Shown here piece by piece: positions 15,080 through 22,498 of a DNA stretch of 64,000 nucleotides. Source of the DNA: an uncultured Pseudomonadales bacterium (GTDB taxonomy: Bacteria > Pseudomonadota > Gammaproteobacteria > Pseudomonadales > Azotimanducaceae). The first letter of the stretch is position 1. Each line of letters opens with the position of its first letter. Under the pieces are notes generated by a model. That model made no database searches, was not told the origin of the DNA, and was given only the letters and a program-made list of their open reading frames with translations. The stretch covers positions 2,418,001 to 2,482,000 of the forward strand of contig OY282430.1 of assembly GCA_958296025.1 (NCBI GenBank), given 5' to 3'. A program made the translations under genes and the position numbers.

Positions 15080-17173
15080 ATGACGCCCTCCGCACCCCTG
15101 CCCCGTCCACGGCGAGCAAACTTTGCCGGGGACCGCGTTCCGGTGAAGCGGCTAAAAGCCGCCGACGTCCTTAGCCCTAGCTGCACACAGGCCTTGGAGC
15201 GGGCCAATCGGTGGCTTGGGCACCAGAACGGCGGGGCGGCGCCCACCTTCCCCTTGCGGATTGAATTGGCCGATGATCGGCAGCGGCCGCCCGCTCTCGG
15301 TGACGACGAAGGCTATCGGCTGCGGATTTCGTCTGCAGGGGCGACGGTCTGCGCTGCGACCTTGGCCGGGGTCAACTGGGCCTTGGCGACGCTGGTGCAA
15401 CTGGTTGATCGGGACAGCTGCCTGCCGATCGGGGAAATCAAGGACGAGCCGGCCTTTCCTTGGCGTGGGTTAATGGTGGACGCGGCTCGGCGCTTCATCT
15501 CCTTGGACACCTTGCTCACCACCTTGGACGCCATGGCCTTGCACAAGCTAAACGTGCTGCACCTGCATCTGACCGATGACCAGGGGTTCCGCTTTCCGAG
15601 CGCCGCCTTTCCGCGGCTGGCCAGCAAACCCTGCTACAGCGCCGGGGACCTCCGCATTCTGGTGGCCGAAGCCGCCGGGCGCAGCATTCGAGTCGTGCCG
15701 GAACTGGACATGCCGGGGCATGTGACCAGCTGGCTGTGCGCCCATCCCGAATGGGGGCCGCGTCGCGCTCCTGTGCCGCCCACCAGGAGGTTCGGGCCGC
15801 ATCAAGCCGTGCTGAACCCGGCCGATGAGGCGGTTTATGCGGCCATCGACATTCTGTTAGGCGAACTGGCGGACCTGTTTCCCGATGCGTTCGTGCATAT
15901 TGGCGGCGACGAGGTGGATGCGGCTTGGTGGCGGGAGAGCGAGGAAGTTGCCGGCTACATGGTCGAGCACGGTCTGGCGGACACCGATGCCCTGCAAGCC
16001 CATTTCATCGCCCGGGTGGCCGAACTGGCCAGTCGCCGCGGCAAGCAAGTGATCGGCTGGGACGAGGTGCTGGACGGAGCGGCGCGGAAACACCCAACGG
16101 AACCCAGCTCCACCCCAACAGATGCACGGTTGTTGCACGACGCCCCTCAACCTCGCGGGCCACAACAGCAGCGACGCCAAGGCGAAACGCCCTTGAGCCG
16201 GTCCGCCAGTCATTCGCCGCCGACCAAAAACCTCGTGGTGCAAGCCTGGCGCGGGGCCACCGCACGCGGCCGCGCCTTGGCCGCCGGCCATCCATGCATT
16301 CTTTCGTCCGGCTACTACCTGGATCTGTTCTACCCGGCGGATGTGCATCACGCCTATGCGCTAGACGCCGCCGAAGCGGACCTGATCGCCCAAGAGGACG
16401 CCTTGCTGGAGGACGCCCGCTTCCGGCACGTCGCCACCGCCATGAAGTGGACGCTGGGCTGGCGGCATCCGGCGCAGACGGCAGGTTGCGGGGTCCTGCT
16501 GGGCGGCGAAGCCTGCCTCTGGTCGGAGTTGGTGGGCGATGAGTTGCTGTCCGTGCGCCTCTGGTCGCGGATGCCGGCCTTGGCGGATCGTTTCTGGGCC
16601 AATCAGCCGGCGCCGGACGATCTGGCCGCCGCCTTGGAGGCGTCCTTGCAGCGGCTGGCGAAGGCCGGCGTCGTCGATGTGCTGGGACGCAGCCAAGCGC
16701 TGCTCCAGGCGTTCGGCGTTAGCGAGCGGCAAATACCCGCCGTGGCATTGCTTGAGCCGATCAAGTGGTACGGGCGGCTGCTCGGCGAAGCGGCGCTGGC
16801 GGCCCGCAACCGAGGCGCCGAGGCAGCCGCACGGCCCTATCAGGCGGATACGCCGCTCAACCGTCCCATCGACGCCCTGCCGCCAGAGAGCTTTGCCGCC
16901 AAGAAGTTCGGGGACCTGCTGGTTCAGGGCGGCAAACCGCTCATAGAGGAATGCGAATGGCGGCTGGCCGCCTGCAAGGAGGCCGGTTACCTCCCGGAGT
17001 TGATTGCGCCAATCCACGCCCTGGCGCTCGTGTTGCAGGCCGTGTTGGACTGTCTGCAAAAGCGTATCAGCGCGCTCGCCGCATTGCAGCAGGTGGCCAA
17101 GGGCAGCGAGCCGCAAGGCGAGTACCTGGTCGCCATCGCGCCGATGGTCAGGGACTGGCTGGTGCGCAGATGA
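15080..17173 (+). CDS. Glycoside hydrolase family 20 beta-N-acetylhexosaminidase
   Basis: A 697-residue GH20 enzyme. An N-terminal GH20b-like domain covers about the first 130 residues. The TIM barrel starts at FPWRGLMVDAARRFISLDTL, contains LHLHLTDDQGFRFP and VPELDMPGHV, and carries the catalytic Asp-Glu pair in HIGGDEVDAAWW near residue 275. It releases terminal GlcNAc or GalNAc by substrate-assisted catalysis, so it probably acts on chitin oligomers, glycans or muropeptides. I see no obvious signal peptide from the ATG at 15080, so it may be cytosolic. About 48 low-complexity residues (336-384) sit in the middle of the barrel, just after GWDEVLDGAARK. The stop overlaps the start of the kinase gene (ATGA). 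Confidence 0.9.
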   Translation: MTPSAPLPRPRRANFAGDRVPVKRLKAADVLSPSCTQALERANRWLGHQNGGAAPTFPLRIELADDRQRPPALGDDEGYRLRISSAGATVCAATLAGVNWALATLVQLVDRDSCLPIGEIKDEPAFPWRGLMVDAARRFISLDTLLTTLDAMALHKLNVLHLHLTDDQGFRFPSAAFPRLASKPCYSAGDLRILVAEAAGRSIRVVPELDMPGHVTSWLCAHPEWGPRRAPVPPTRRFGPHQAVLNPADEAVYAAIDILLGELADLFPDAFVHIGGDEVDAAWWRESEEVAGYMVEHGLADTDALQAHFIARVAELASRRGKQVIGWDEVLDGAARKHPTEPSSTPTDARLLHDAPQPRGPQQQRRQGETPLSRSASHSPPTKNLVVQAWRGATARGRALAAGHPCILSSGYYLDLFYPADVHHAYALDAAEADLIAQEDALLEDARFRHVATAMKWTLGWRHPAQTAGCGVLLGGEACLWSELVGDELLSVRLWSRMPALADRFWANQPAPDDLAAALEASLQRLAKAGVVDVLGRSQALLQAFGVSERQIPAVALLEPIKWYGRLLGEAALAARNRGAEAAARPYQADTPLNRPIDALPPESFAAKKFGDLLVQGGKPLIEECEWRLAACKEAGYLPELIAPIHALALVLQAVLDCLQKRISALAALQQVAKGSEPQGEYLVAIAPMVRDWLVRR
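16083..16233 (+). other. Extra coding segment inside the GH20 gene
   Basis: About 50 codons rich in Pro, Ser, Thr, Gln and Arg interrupt the GH20 barrel between GWDEVLDG and VVQAWRGA, which are nearly adjacent in ordinary family members. The frame is kept. No known domain or signal is visible in the segment. Confidence 0.6.
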
Positions 17174-18180
17174 CTCCAACACAAGCCCTGCACCACGGCT
17201 GGGGCCTGAACGCCTTGGTCACCCCCTTGGGCAAGGGGCACATCAACGACACCTACCTAGCGCAAGTTTCCACCGCACCGTCCGCCGGAAAAAACAGTCG
17301 TTGGGTTTTGCAGCGCATCAACCGAATGGTTTTCCGCGACCCGCAGTTGGTCATGAAGAACGTCGCCGCGGCGTCCGCCCATCTCAACCGCAAGCGGCCC
17401 GGTTGGACGCCGGCCTTGATTCCGGCCAGCGATGGACAGCAGTGGGCGGAGCTTGACGGCGAAGTCTGGCGGCTATGGTCCTACATTGAAGGGCGCACCC
17501 TGCCCCGCCTGCAAAACGACGCCCAGACAGAGGCCGCCGGGCGGGCTTTCGGGCGCACCCGCCGCTGGCTGCAGGACATCGACGGGCTGGGCCGGCGCGA
17601 AGTCATCCCCGACTTCCTGCAACTGCCCCACTATCTTGCCGCCTACGACGCCGGTCCCAAGGCCGAACCCAAACTGGCGGCCTTCATCGACGCCCGGCGC
17701 CATCTGGCCGAGCGCCTCCGCCAGCCGAACGGCTACATCCACGGGGACTGCAAGGTGGACAATCTGATATTCGACGACGAAAACGAGGTGCTGGCGGTGC
17801 TGGACCTAGACACGCTGATGCGGGGGCACTGGGCTTGGGAGTTCGGCGACTTGGTGCGCTCGGCGTTGGCCGAAGCGGCGCGGCCGGCACGCTTCAAAGC
17901 GGCGGCCAAAGGCTATCTGGACGAGGCCGAGGTGCGGGCGGATGTTGATGACTTGATCCTCGCACCCCGCTACGTCGCCTTCATGCTCGGCATCCGCCTA
18001 CTCACCGACCATCTGCAGGGGGACCGTTACTTCAAGGTCAGCGCCCCTGGCGAGAATCGGGAACGGGCGCTGACGCAGTTCCGCCTGCTGGAGGCGATGG
18101 AAACGGAGGAACCGGCCTTCAGGGATTGCGCCGCCGATGTGCTGGCGAGGAGCATCCAACGCAACGATGTTCCAAGCTAA
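17170..18180 (+). CDS. APH-family kinase, probable N-acetylhexosamine kinase
   Basis: A 336-residue aminoglycoside-phosphotransferase-fold kinase. The catalytic loop is YIHGDCKVDNLIFDDENE near residue 190, and LAVLDLDTLMRGHWAWEFGD holds the metal-binding Asp. The N-terminal GKGHINDTYLAQV matches the phosphate-binding strand of NahK-like and homoserine-kinase-like proteins. Coupling to the GH20 gene by a four-base overlap suggests it phosphorylates the released GlcNAc or GalNAc, at C1 as NahK does or at C6; this is inference from context. There is no sign of lesion. It ends the plus-strand unit. Confidence 0.82.
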   Translation: MTPTQALHHGWGLNALVTPLGKGHINDTYLAQVSTAPSAGKNSRWVLQRINRMVFRDPQLVMKNVAAASAHLNRKRPGWTPALIPASDGQQWAELDGEVWRLWSYIEGRTLPRLQNDAQTEAAGRAFGRTRRWLQDIDGLGRREVIPDFLQLPHYLAAYDAGPKAEPKLAAFIDARRHLAERLRQPNGYIHGDCKVDNLIFDDENEVLAVLDLDTLMRGHWAWEFGDLVRSALAEAARPARFKAAAKGYLDEAEVRADVDDLILAPRYVAFMLGIRLLTDHLQGDRYFKVSAPGENRERALTQFRLLEAMETEEPAFRDCAADVLARSIQRNDVPS

Positions 18181-18241
18181 CCGAATGGCGCGGTGCGACC
18201 AGAGGTCTGGCCCATTGACTAAACAGCGGCCCGGCCGCAAT

Positions 18242-18409
18242 TCAGGCGAAGCCCGTGGTGCGCAAAATGGTCTGCACCACAATGACGATCGTAATCACCA
18301 ATGTAAGGCCAAACATGGTCCACATCAGGATGTGCCGCCAAGCGCCGTAGGGCTTGCGCTTGCTGCCTTCGTTCCGCTGCTCAGGGTCGGCCTTGTGCAT
18401 GGGCGGCAT
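18242..18409 (-). CDS. Small single-pass membrane protein
   Basis: A 55-residue frame opening MPPMHKADPEQRNEGSKRKP, then YGAWRHILMWTMF and a hydrophobic segment of about 20 residues (GLTLVITIVIVVQTIL) close to the C-terminus. Positive residues precede the hydrophobic stretch, so a tail-anchored inner-membrane protein is likely. I do not recognise a family. The ribosome site is weak, and a second ATG three codons on (18400) is possible. It is divergent from the TonB-like lipoprotein gene. Confidence 0.5.
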   Translation of the reverse strand: MPPMHKADPEQRNEGSKRKPYGAWRHILMWTMFGLTLVITIVIVVQTILRTTGFA

Positions 18410-18572
18410 TGTAACGCCGCCGCAAACAGGAACACCCAAGTCAGCAGAGCAACCTTGCGTCGCCCCGCGCCATTGCGTCAACCTGCGCAACGATCGGAAA
18501 GCACGGAACCGCTTTGCGCAGGACCGAAGCCGTAGCCTGGATATTGCGCCAAGCCGCTTGTACCCTGAAGAA

Positions 18573-19079
18573 ATGCCTTTTGACTGCAATCGGTTGCCGG
18601 CAATTTTGCGGAAACCCTCGGGGCGCAAACTGCGCTGGCGGCAGCCTCGCTTGTGTTTTAGCTTCGCCGAGCTGACGGTTGGCGGCGCCGAGCTGAAGGT
18701 CGGCCCCCAGCGCGTCCATGCTGCCTCAGCCATCGCCGGCCTCACCTTGTTGGCGTTGCTGCAAGGCTGCGCGGTAAGCGCCAGCCGGCCGATGCAGTTG
18801 ATCCATGACGTGGGCCCCACCTACCCCGAACAGGCCAAGGCCGTCGGCGTTCAAGGCTGGGTGAAGGTGCGCTACGACATCAGCGCCGACGGACGGGTGG
18901 AGAATCTGCTGGTGGCGGAATCCCGGCCGCCGGGCCTGTTCGACGCCGCCGCCCTGACCGCCGTGGCCCAATGGCGCTATCGGCCGGCGGTCATTGACGG
19001 GGCGGCGAGTCGGGTTTCCGGCGTGGTGAGCACCCTGCGCTTCCAACTCGGCGGGGCCGAGCGCTACCAAGGCTACTGA
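18573..19079 (+). CDS. TonB C-terminal-domain lipoprotein
   Basis: A 168-residue protein whose last 90 residues form a TonB C-terminal fold (PTYPEQAKAVGVQGWVKVRY, DISADGRVENLLVAES, then AVAQWRYRPA). Ahead of it is a hydrophobic stretch ending LLALLQGC, which reads as a lipobox, so the domain is probably lipid-anchored in the periplasm. From the ATG at 18573 there are about 45 residues before the hydrophobic region, long for a signal peptide; a later non-ATG start is possible. There is no neighbouring exbB or exbD, so energising a TonB receptor is doubtful and a structural role is as likely. Confidence 0.75.
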   Translation: MPFDCNRLPAILRKPSGRKLRWRQPRLCFSFAELTVGGAELKVGPQRVHAASAIAGLTLLALLQGCAVSASRPMQLIHDVGPTYPEQAKAVGVQGWVKVRYDISADGRVENLLVAESRPPGLFDAAALTAVAQWRYRPAVIDGAASRVSGVVSTLRFQLGGAERYQGY

Positions 19080-19133
19080 GCGTCCGCTCCTCCCTGCCCG
19101 CTGGCAGCACTCAACGGCGGCTGGAAGGCCCCT

Positions 19134-19763
19134 TCACCACTGGTTCCAATGGGTGATGTTGGCAACTGGCGGGCGGCTGGCCCGCTTGAAGTCCGTTCCC
19201 AAGGTGTAGGCCACCGGCAGCAGGGCCACTTGCAGCACATCGTCCGGGATGCCCAGCAGTTGTGCCGCCTCCTGTTCGTGAAGCAGGTGCAAGGTGGTGA
19301 GGGCGGAGCCCAAGCCTCTGGCCCGCAAGGCCAACTGAAAGCTCCAGACGGCGGGGAAGATGGAGCCGTACAGGCTGCCGAGCATCACCATCGGCGCGCC
19401 TTCCGGGGGCCGCCCCTGCACACAGGGAATGACGTGGACAGGCACTTCCTGCAAGTGGTCCATCAGGTAAAGGGCGGACTCAAACACTCGCTTGGTCTGG
19501 TCGGTGGTGGCTTGGTCGGCGGCGCTTGCCAAGTATTCCCGCGCACCCTTGCCGTACAGGTGCGCCAGCGCTCGGCGCTTGTCCGCATCGTCCACCACCA
19601 GCCAACGCCAGACTTGCGCGTTGGAGCCGGTGGGGGCCTGCACCGCCAACTCCAGGCATTCGTTGATCAGTTCCCGCGGCACCGGCCGCTGCAAATCCAG
19701 CCGCTTGCGCACGGCGCGGGTGGTGGCGAGCAGTTCATCGGTCATGGCGATGTCGAATTTCAT
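19134..19763 (-). CDS. Nitroreductase family FMN-dependent oxidoreductase
   Basis: A 209-residue nitroreductase-fold flavoprotein. AVRKRLDLQRPVPRELINEC with LELAVQAPTGSNAQVWRWLV is the FMN-binding N-terminus of the family, and ALRARGLGSALTTLHLLHEQ is the second FMN region. It likely reduces a nitro, quinone or enone compound using NAD(P)H; the substrate is unknown. The length is typical and the ATG at 19763 fits. It stands alone, convergent with the TonB-like gene. Confidence 0.88.
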   Translation of the reverse strand: MKFDIAMTDELLATTRAVRKRLDLQRPVPRELINECLELAVQAPTGSNAQVWRWLVVDDADKRRALAHLYGKGAREYLASAADQATTDQTKRVFESALYLMDHLQEVPVHVIPCVQGRPPEGAPMVMLGSLYGSIFPAVWSFQLALRARGLGSALTTLHLLHEQEAAQLLGIPDDVLQVALLPVAYTLGTDFKRASRPPVANITHWNQW

Positions 19764-20048
19764 GCTTGCTCCCTAGTGTCCCTCTAGTTCCCTGAGTGTG
19801 CCCCAACCCGGCTGCTGAACCGAGGCTCCGCCCCTAAACAGCCCTCCTGTCGATGCACGGCAACCCCCTGTGGTTTTTTCCGACCCCTTGGCCGACAGCG
19901 CGGCCGACTAGGCCGCGCCACGGTTTGATGCGCCCAGTTCCGGGAACGCTGCACCGGCTTGCCAAGCCCTTGGCTGACGTACTCTGCGCCTTCCTGCGGT
20001 GTATGCTACCCGAATCGCACAAGCAAGTTGCAATGGGAACCACCTTAA

Positions 20049-21410
20049 ATGAGCAACCACACAACCCCCGCCCCCCTGTTGTGGCCGCGTAACAAGCGGC
20101 GTGGCGTCGCGGCGTTCCTGTGCTTCCTTGGCACCCTGCTGGCCAGCCCCTCCGCGTTGGGCGCAGACGCCGCGGTGCAGATCGACGAGGCCGCCGCCGC
20201 CGTGGAGCGGCAGGTGATCGAGTGGCGGCGACACATCCACCAGCACCCGGAGCTGTCCAACCGGGAATTCCAAACCGCCGAACTGGTGGCGAAGCATCTG
20301 GAAGGCTTGGGGCTGGAGGTCACCCGAGGCATCGCCCACACCGGCGTAGTCGGTCTGCTGCGCGGCGCCAAGGACGGTCCGGTGGTGGCCTTGCGGGCGG
20401 ACATGGACGCCCTGCCGGTGGTCGAGCGGACCGGCCTGCCCTACGCCTCCAAGGCCCGAAGCACCTACGAGGGCCAGGAGGTCGGCGTCATGCATGCCTG
20501 CGGCCACGACACCCATGTGGCCATCCTCATGGGTGCGGCGACGGTGCTGAGCGGCCTACGGGAGCAGTTGTCCGGCACCGTGAAGTTCATCTTTCAGCCG
20601 GCCGAGGAGGGGGCGCCCAGGGGCGAGGAGGGCGGCGCCCGGTTGATGGTGCGGCAGGGCGTGCTGAAGAACCCGGACGTGGACGCCATCTTCGGCCTGC
20701 ACATCTCCCAAGGAGGGCTGGCCGGCACCGCCAACTACCGGGCTGGGGGGGCCTTGGCCAGCGCCCAACGGATGGAAATCAGCATCAAGGGCAAGCAAAC
20801 CCACGGCGCCCGGCCTTGGGCGGGGGTGGACCCCATCGTCACCGGCGCCCAGATCATCAATGCCCTGCAAACCATCGTCAGCCGCCAAGTGGACCTCACC
20901 GAGGCCCCGGCGGTGGTGACCATCGCCACCTTCCACGGCGGCGTGCGCAACAACATCATCCCGGACAGCGCCCAACTCAGCGGCACCATCCGCACCTACG
21001 ACCCGGAGATGCGGGCGCAGATCCACCGGAAGATCAAGGAAATCGCCACCAGCATCGGCGCCAGCATGGGCGCACAGGTGGAAGTGCAGATCGACCCAGG
21101 CGTGCCGGTGACCTACAACGACCCGGACCTCACAGCCGCCATGGCCCCCACCCTGGAGCGCATCTACGGCCCGGAAAACCTGGCCATCGCCAACCGCATC
21201 ACCGGCGCGGAGGACTTCTCCTTCTATGTGCAGGAGGTACCCGGCTTCTTCTTCTTCATCGGCGGCCGGCCCGAGGACATTCCCGAACAGGAGGCCATCC
21301 CCAATCACTCCCCCTTCTTTTACGTCGATGAGGCCGCCCTGCTTCCCGCCGTCCGCGCCATGTCCCGGCTGGGCTTGGACTACCTAACCCAGAACGCCGG
21401 CAGGTCTTGA
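20049..21410 (+). CDS. M20 family metallo-amidohydrolase, exported
   Basis: A 453-residue member of the M20D amidohydrolase group (hippurate hydrolase, IAA-amino acid hydrolase, HipO). Residues 1-39 form a signal peptide with a twin-arginine-poor, hydrophobic core (RGVAAFLCFLGTLLASPSAL then GADA). The core has RRHIHQHPELSNREFQTA, the dinuclear metal motif ALRADMDALPV and HACGHDTHVAILMGAA. It cleaves an N-acyl amino acid or peptide-like amide in the periplasm, probably using Mn or Zn. No gene follows on the same strand. The ATG at 20049 lacks a strong ribosome site. Confidence 0.9.
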   Translation: MSNHTTPAPLLWPRNKRRGVAAFLCFLGTLLASPSALGADAAVQIDEAAAAVERQVIEWRRHIHQHPELSNREFQTAELVAKHLEGLGLEVTRGIAHTGVVGLLRGAKDGPVVALRADMDALPVVERTGLPYASKARSTYEGQEVGVMHACGHDTHVAILMGAATVLSGLREQLSGTVKFIFQPAEEGAPRGEEGGARLMVRQGVLKNPDVDAIFGLHISQGGLAGTANYRAGGALASAQRMEISIKGKQTHGARPWAGVDPIVTGAQIINALQTIVSRQVDLTEAPAVVTIATFHGGVRNNIIPDSAQLSGTIRTYDPEMRAQIHRKIKEIATSIGASMGAQVEVQIDPGVPVTYNDPDLTAAMAPTLERIYGPENLAIANRITGAEDFSFYVQEVPGFFFFIGGRPEDIPEQEAIPNHSPFFYVDEAALLPAVRAMSRLGLDYLTQNAGRS

Positions 21411-21428
21411 GCATGGCAACTTAGCCGG

Positions 21429-22421
21429 CTAAAGCCCCCAACATTCGAGATCGTTGGCGAATATCAACGGGCCGGCGTAGTGGGCTTCAATGGCTTCGCG
21501 GGTCTGACTCTCCCGGCCTTGGGTGCGGTTCATGCGGTGGCCTAGGACGACCATGCGCACACCGGCGGCGGTGGCGATGCGGCCGATTTGGCTGGGGATG
21601 AGGTGCCGCTCCCGAACGGCGCCGCGCATGTGCTCCGGCACCGCATGGGTGACCACCAAGGCGTCGGCGCCGACGGCGAAGTCCGTCATGAGGTTTTTTT
21701 GGTTGGAGAAATCGCCGCTGAAGACCAAGGCGTAGCCCGCCGTCTCCACCCGCCAAGCCAGCGCCGGCAAGGTGCCGTGATGCACCGGCATCGCCGCTAG
21801 GCGTAGGTTCGGGGAGCCGAACTTGGCCCAACGGCGACGGCCAGCAGCCGGCACGTCGGTGGGGCTGACGTGGTAGTTGCTTGCGGATGGGGGTTGGGGG
21901 GAGTGTGCCGACGCGGCCTTTGCGCCCGGACGAGGGGGTCTTGGCGAGCGATTCGTCGGCCGCGGCCTCAGCAAGCCCGCCAAGTGGGGATAGAGGCCCT
22001 CCGCGCCAATCAGGCGTTCAAGAAAGGCTGTCATGCCGGGAAATTCACCCCGTCCATCGGGGCCGAACACCGGCAGGCGACGGTTGCGATCCTGAAAGCG
22101 GGACCCCTCCAGAAAGGCCGATAGGTCCGCCGAGTGATGGGCCGTCAGCTGGGTGAACGCCAGGGCGTCCAAGTCCGCAAAGGCCGCCCCGGCTTCGTCA
22201 AAACGCGCCGAAGCGCCAGGGCCGGCGTCAACCAGCAAACGCGCCCTGTTGTCGATCCAAAGTAAGTAACTGGAGCCGGCGCCGCCGTCATCCAGCTCCG
22301 GCCCGCCGGCGCCGAGTATTTGCATCCAAACGCCCTCCTCTCCGCAATAAGGCTGGCCGACGACGGTTGTCGGTGCGGTAAGGGCCAACAGAGCGGGCAG
22401 CAGGAAAACCGCCAATTTCAT
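21429..22421 (-). CDS. Exported MBL-fold protein with degenerate metal motif
   Basis: A 330-residue protein with a signal peptide (MKLAVFLLPALLALTAPTTV). The overall layout is of the arylsulfatase/RNase Z-like MBL group: LLVDAGPGASARF, then the metal loop, later PVHHGTLPALAWRVE, VFSGDFSNQKN and VLGHRMNR. The loop that should read like THxHxDHxxD is instead TQLTAHHSADL (residues 90-100): only the last His of HxHxDH remains in place. Residues about 152-187 are a Pro/Arg/Ser-rich segment absent from relatives. Both oddities raise doubt that it is an active hydrolase, although the other ligands (HHG, SGD, GH) are conserved. Confidence 0.75.
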   Translation of the reverse strand: MKLAVFLLPALLALTAPTTVVGQPYCGEEGVWMQILGAGGPELDDGGAGSSYLLWIDNRARLLVDAGPGASARFDEAGAAFADLDALAFTQLTAHHSADLSAFLEGSRFQDRNRRLPVFGPDGRGEFPGMTAFLERLIGAEGLYPHLAGLLRPRPTNRSPRPPRPGAKAASAHSPQPPSASNYHVSPTDVPAAGRRRWAKFGSPNLRLAAMPVHHGTLPALAWRVETAGYALVFSGDFSNQKNLMTDFAVGADALVVTHAVPEHMRGAVRERHLIPSQIGRIATAAGVRMVVLGHRMNRTQGRESQTREAIEAHYAGPLIFANDLECWGL

Positions 22422-22498
22422 CCGTCCAGCTCCCGTTCAGCCCCAAACAACTTGATGGGAATTCCCATGCGACCCCCCGCCATCAACATCCCACCGCA

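Noticed and set aside
16765-17169. N-terminal extension of the sugar kinase frame back to 16765
   Set aside because: Those codons lie inside the hexosaminidase gene, and kinase homology begins at the ATG at 17170, which overlaps the hexosaminidase stop.
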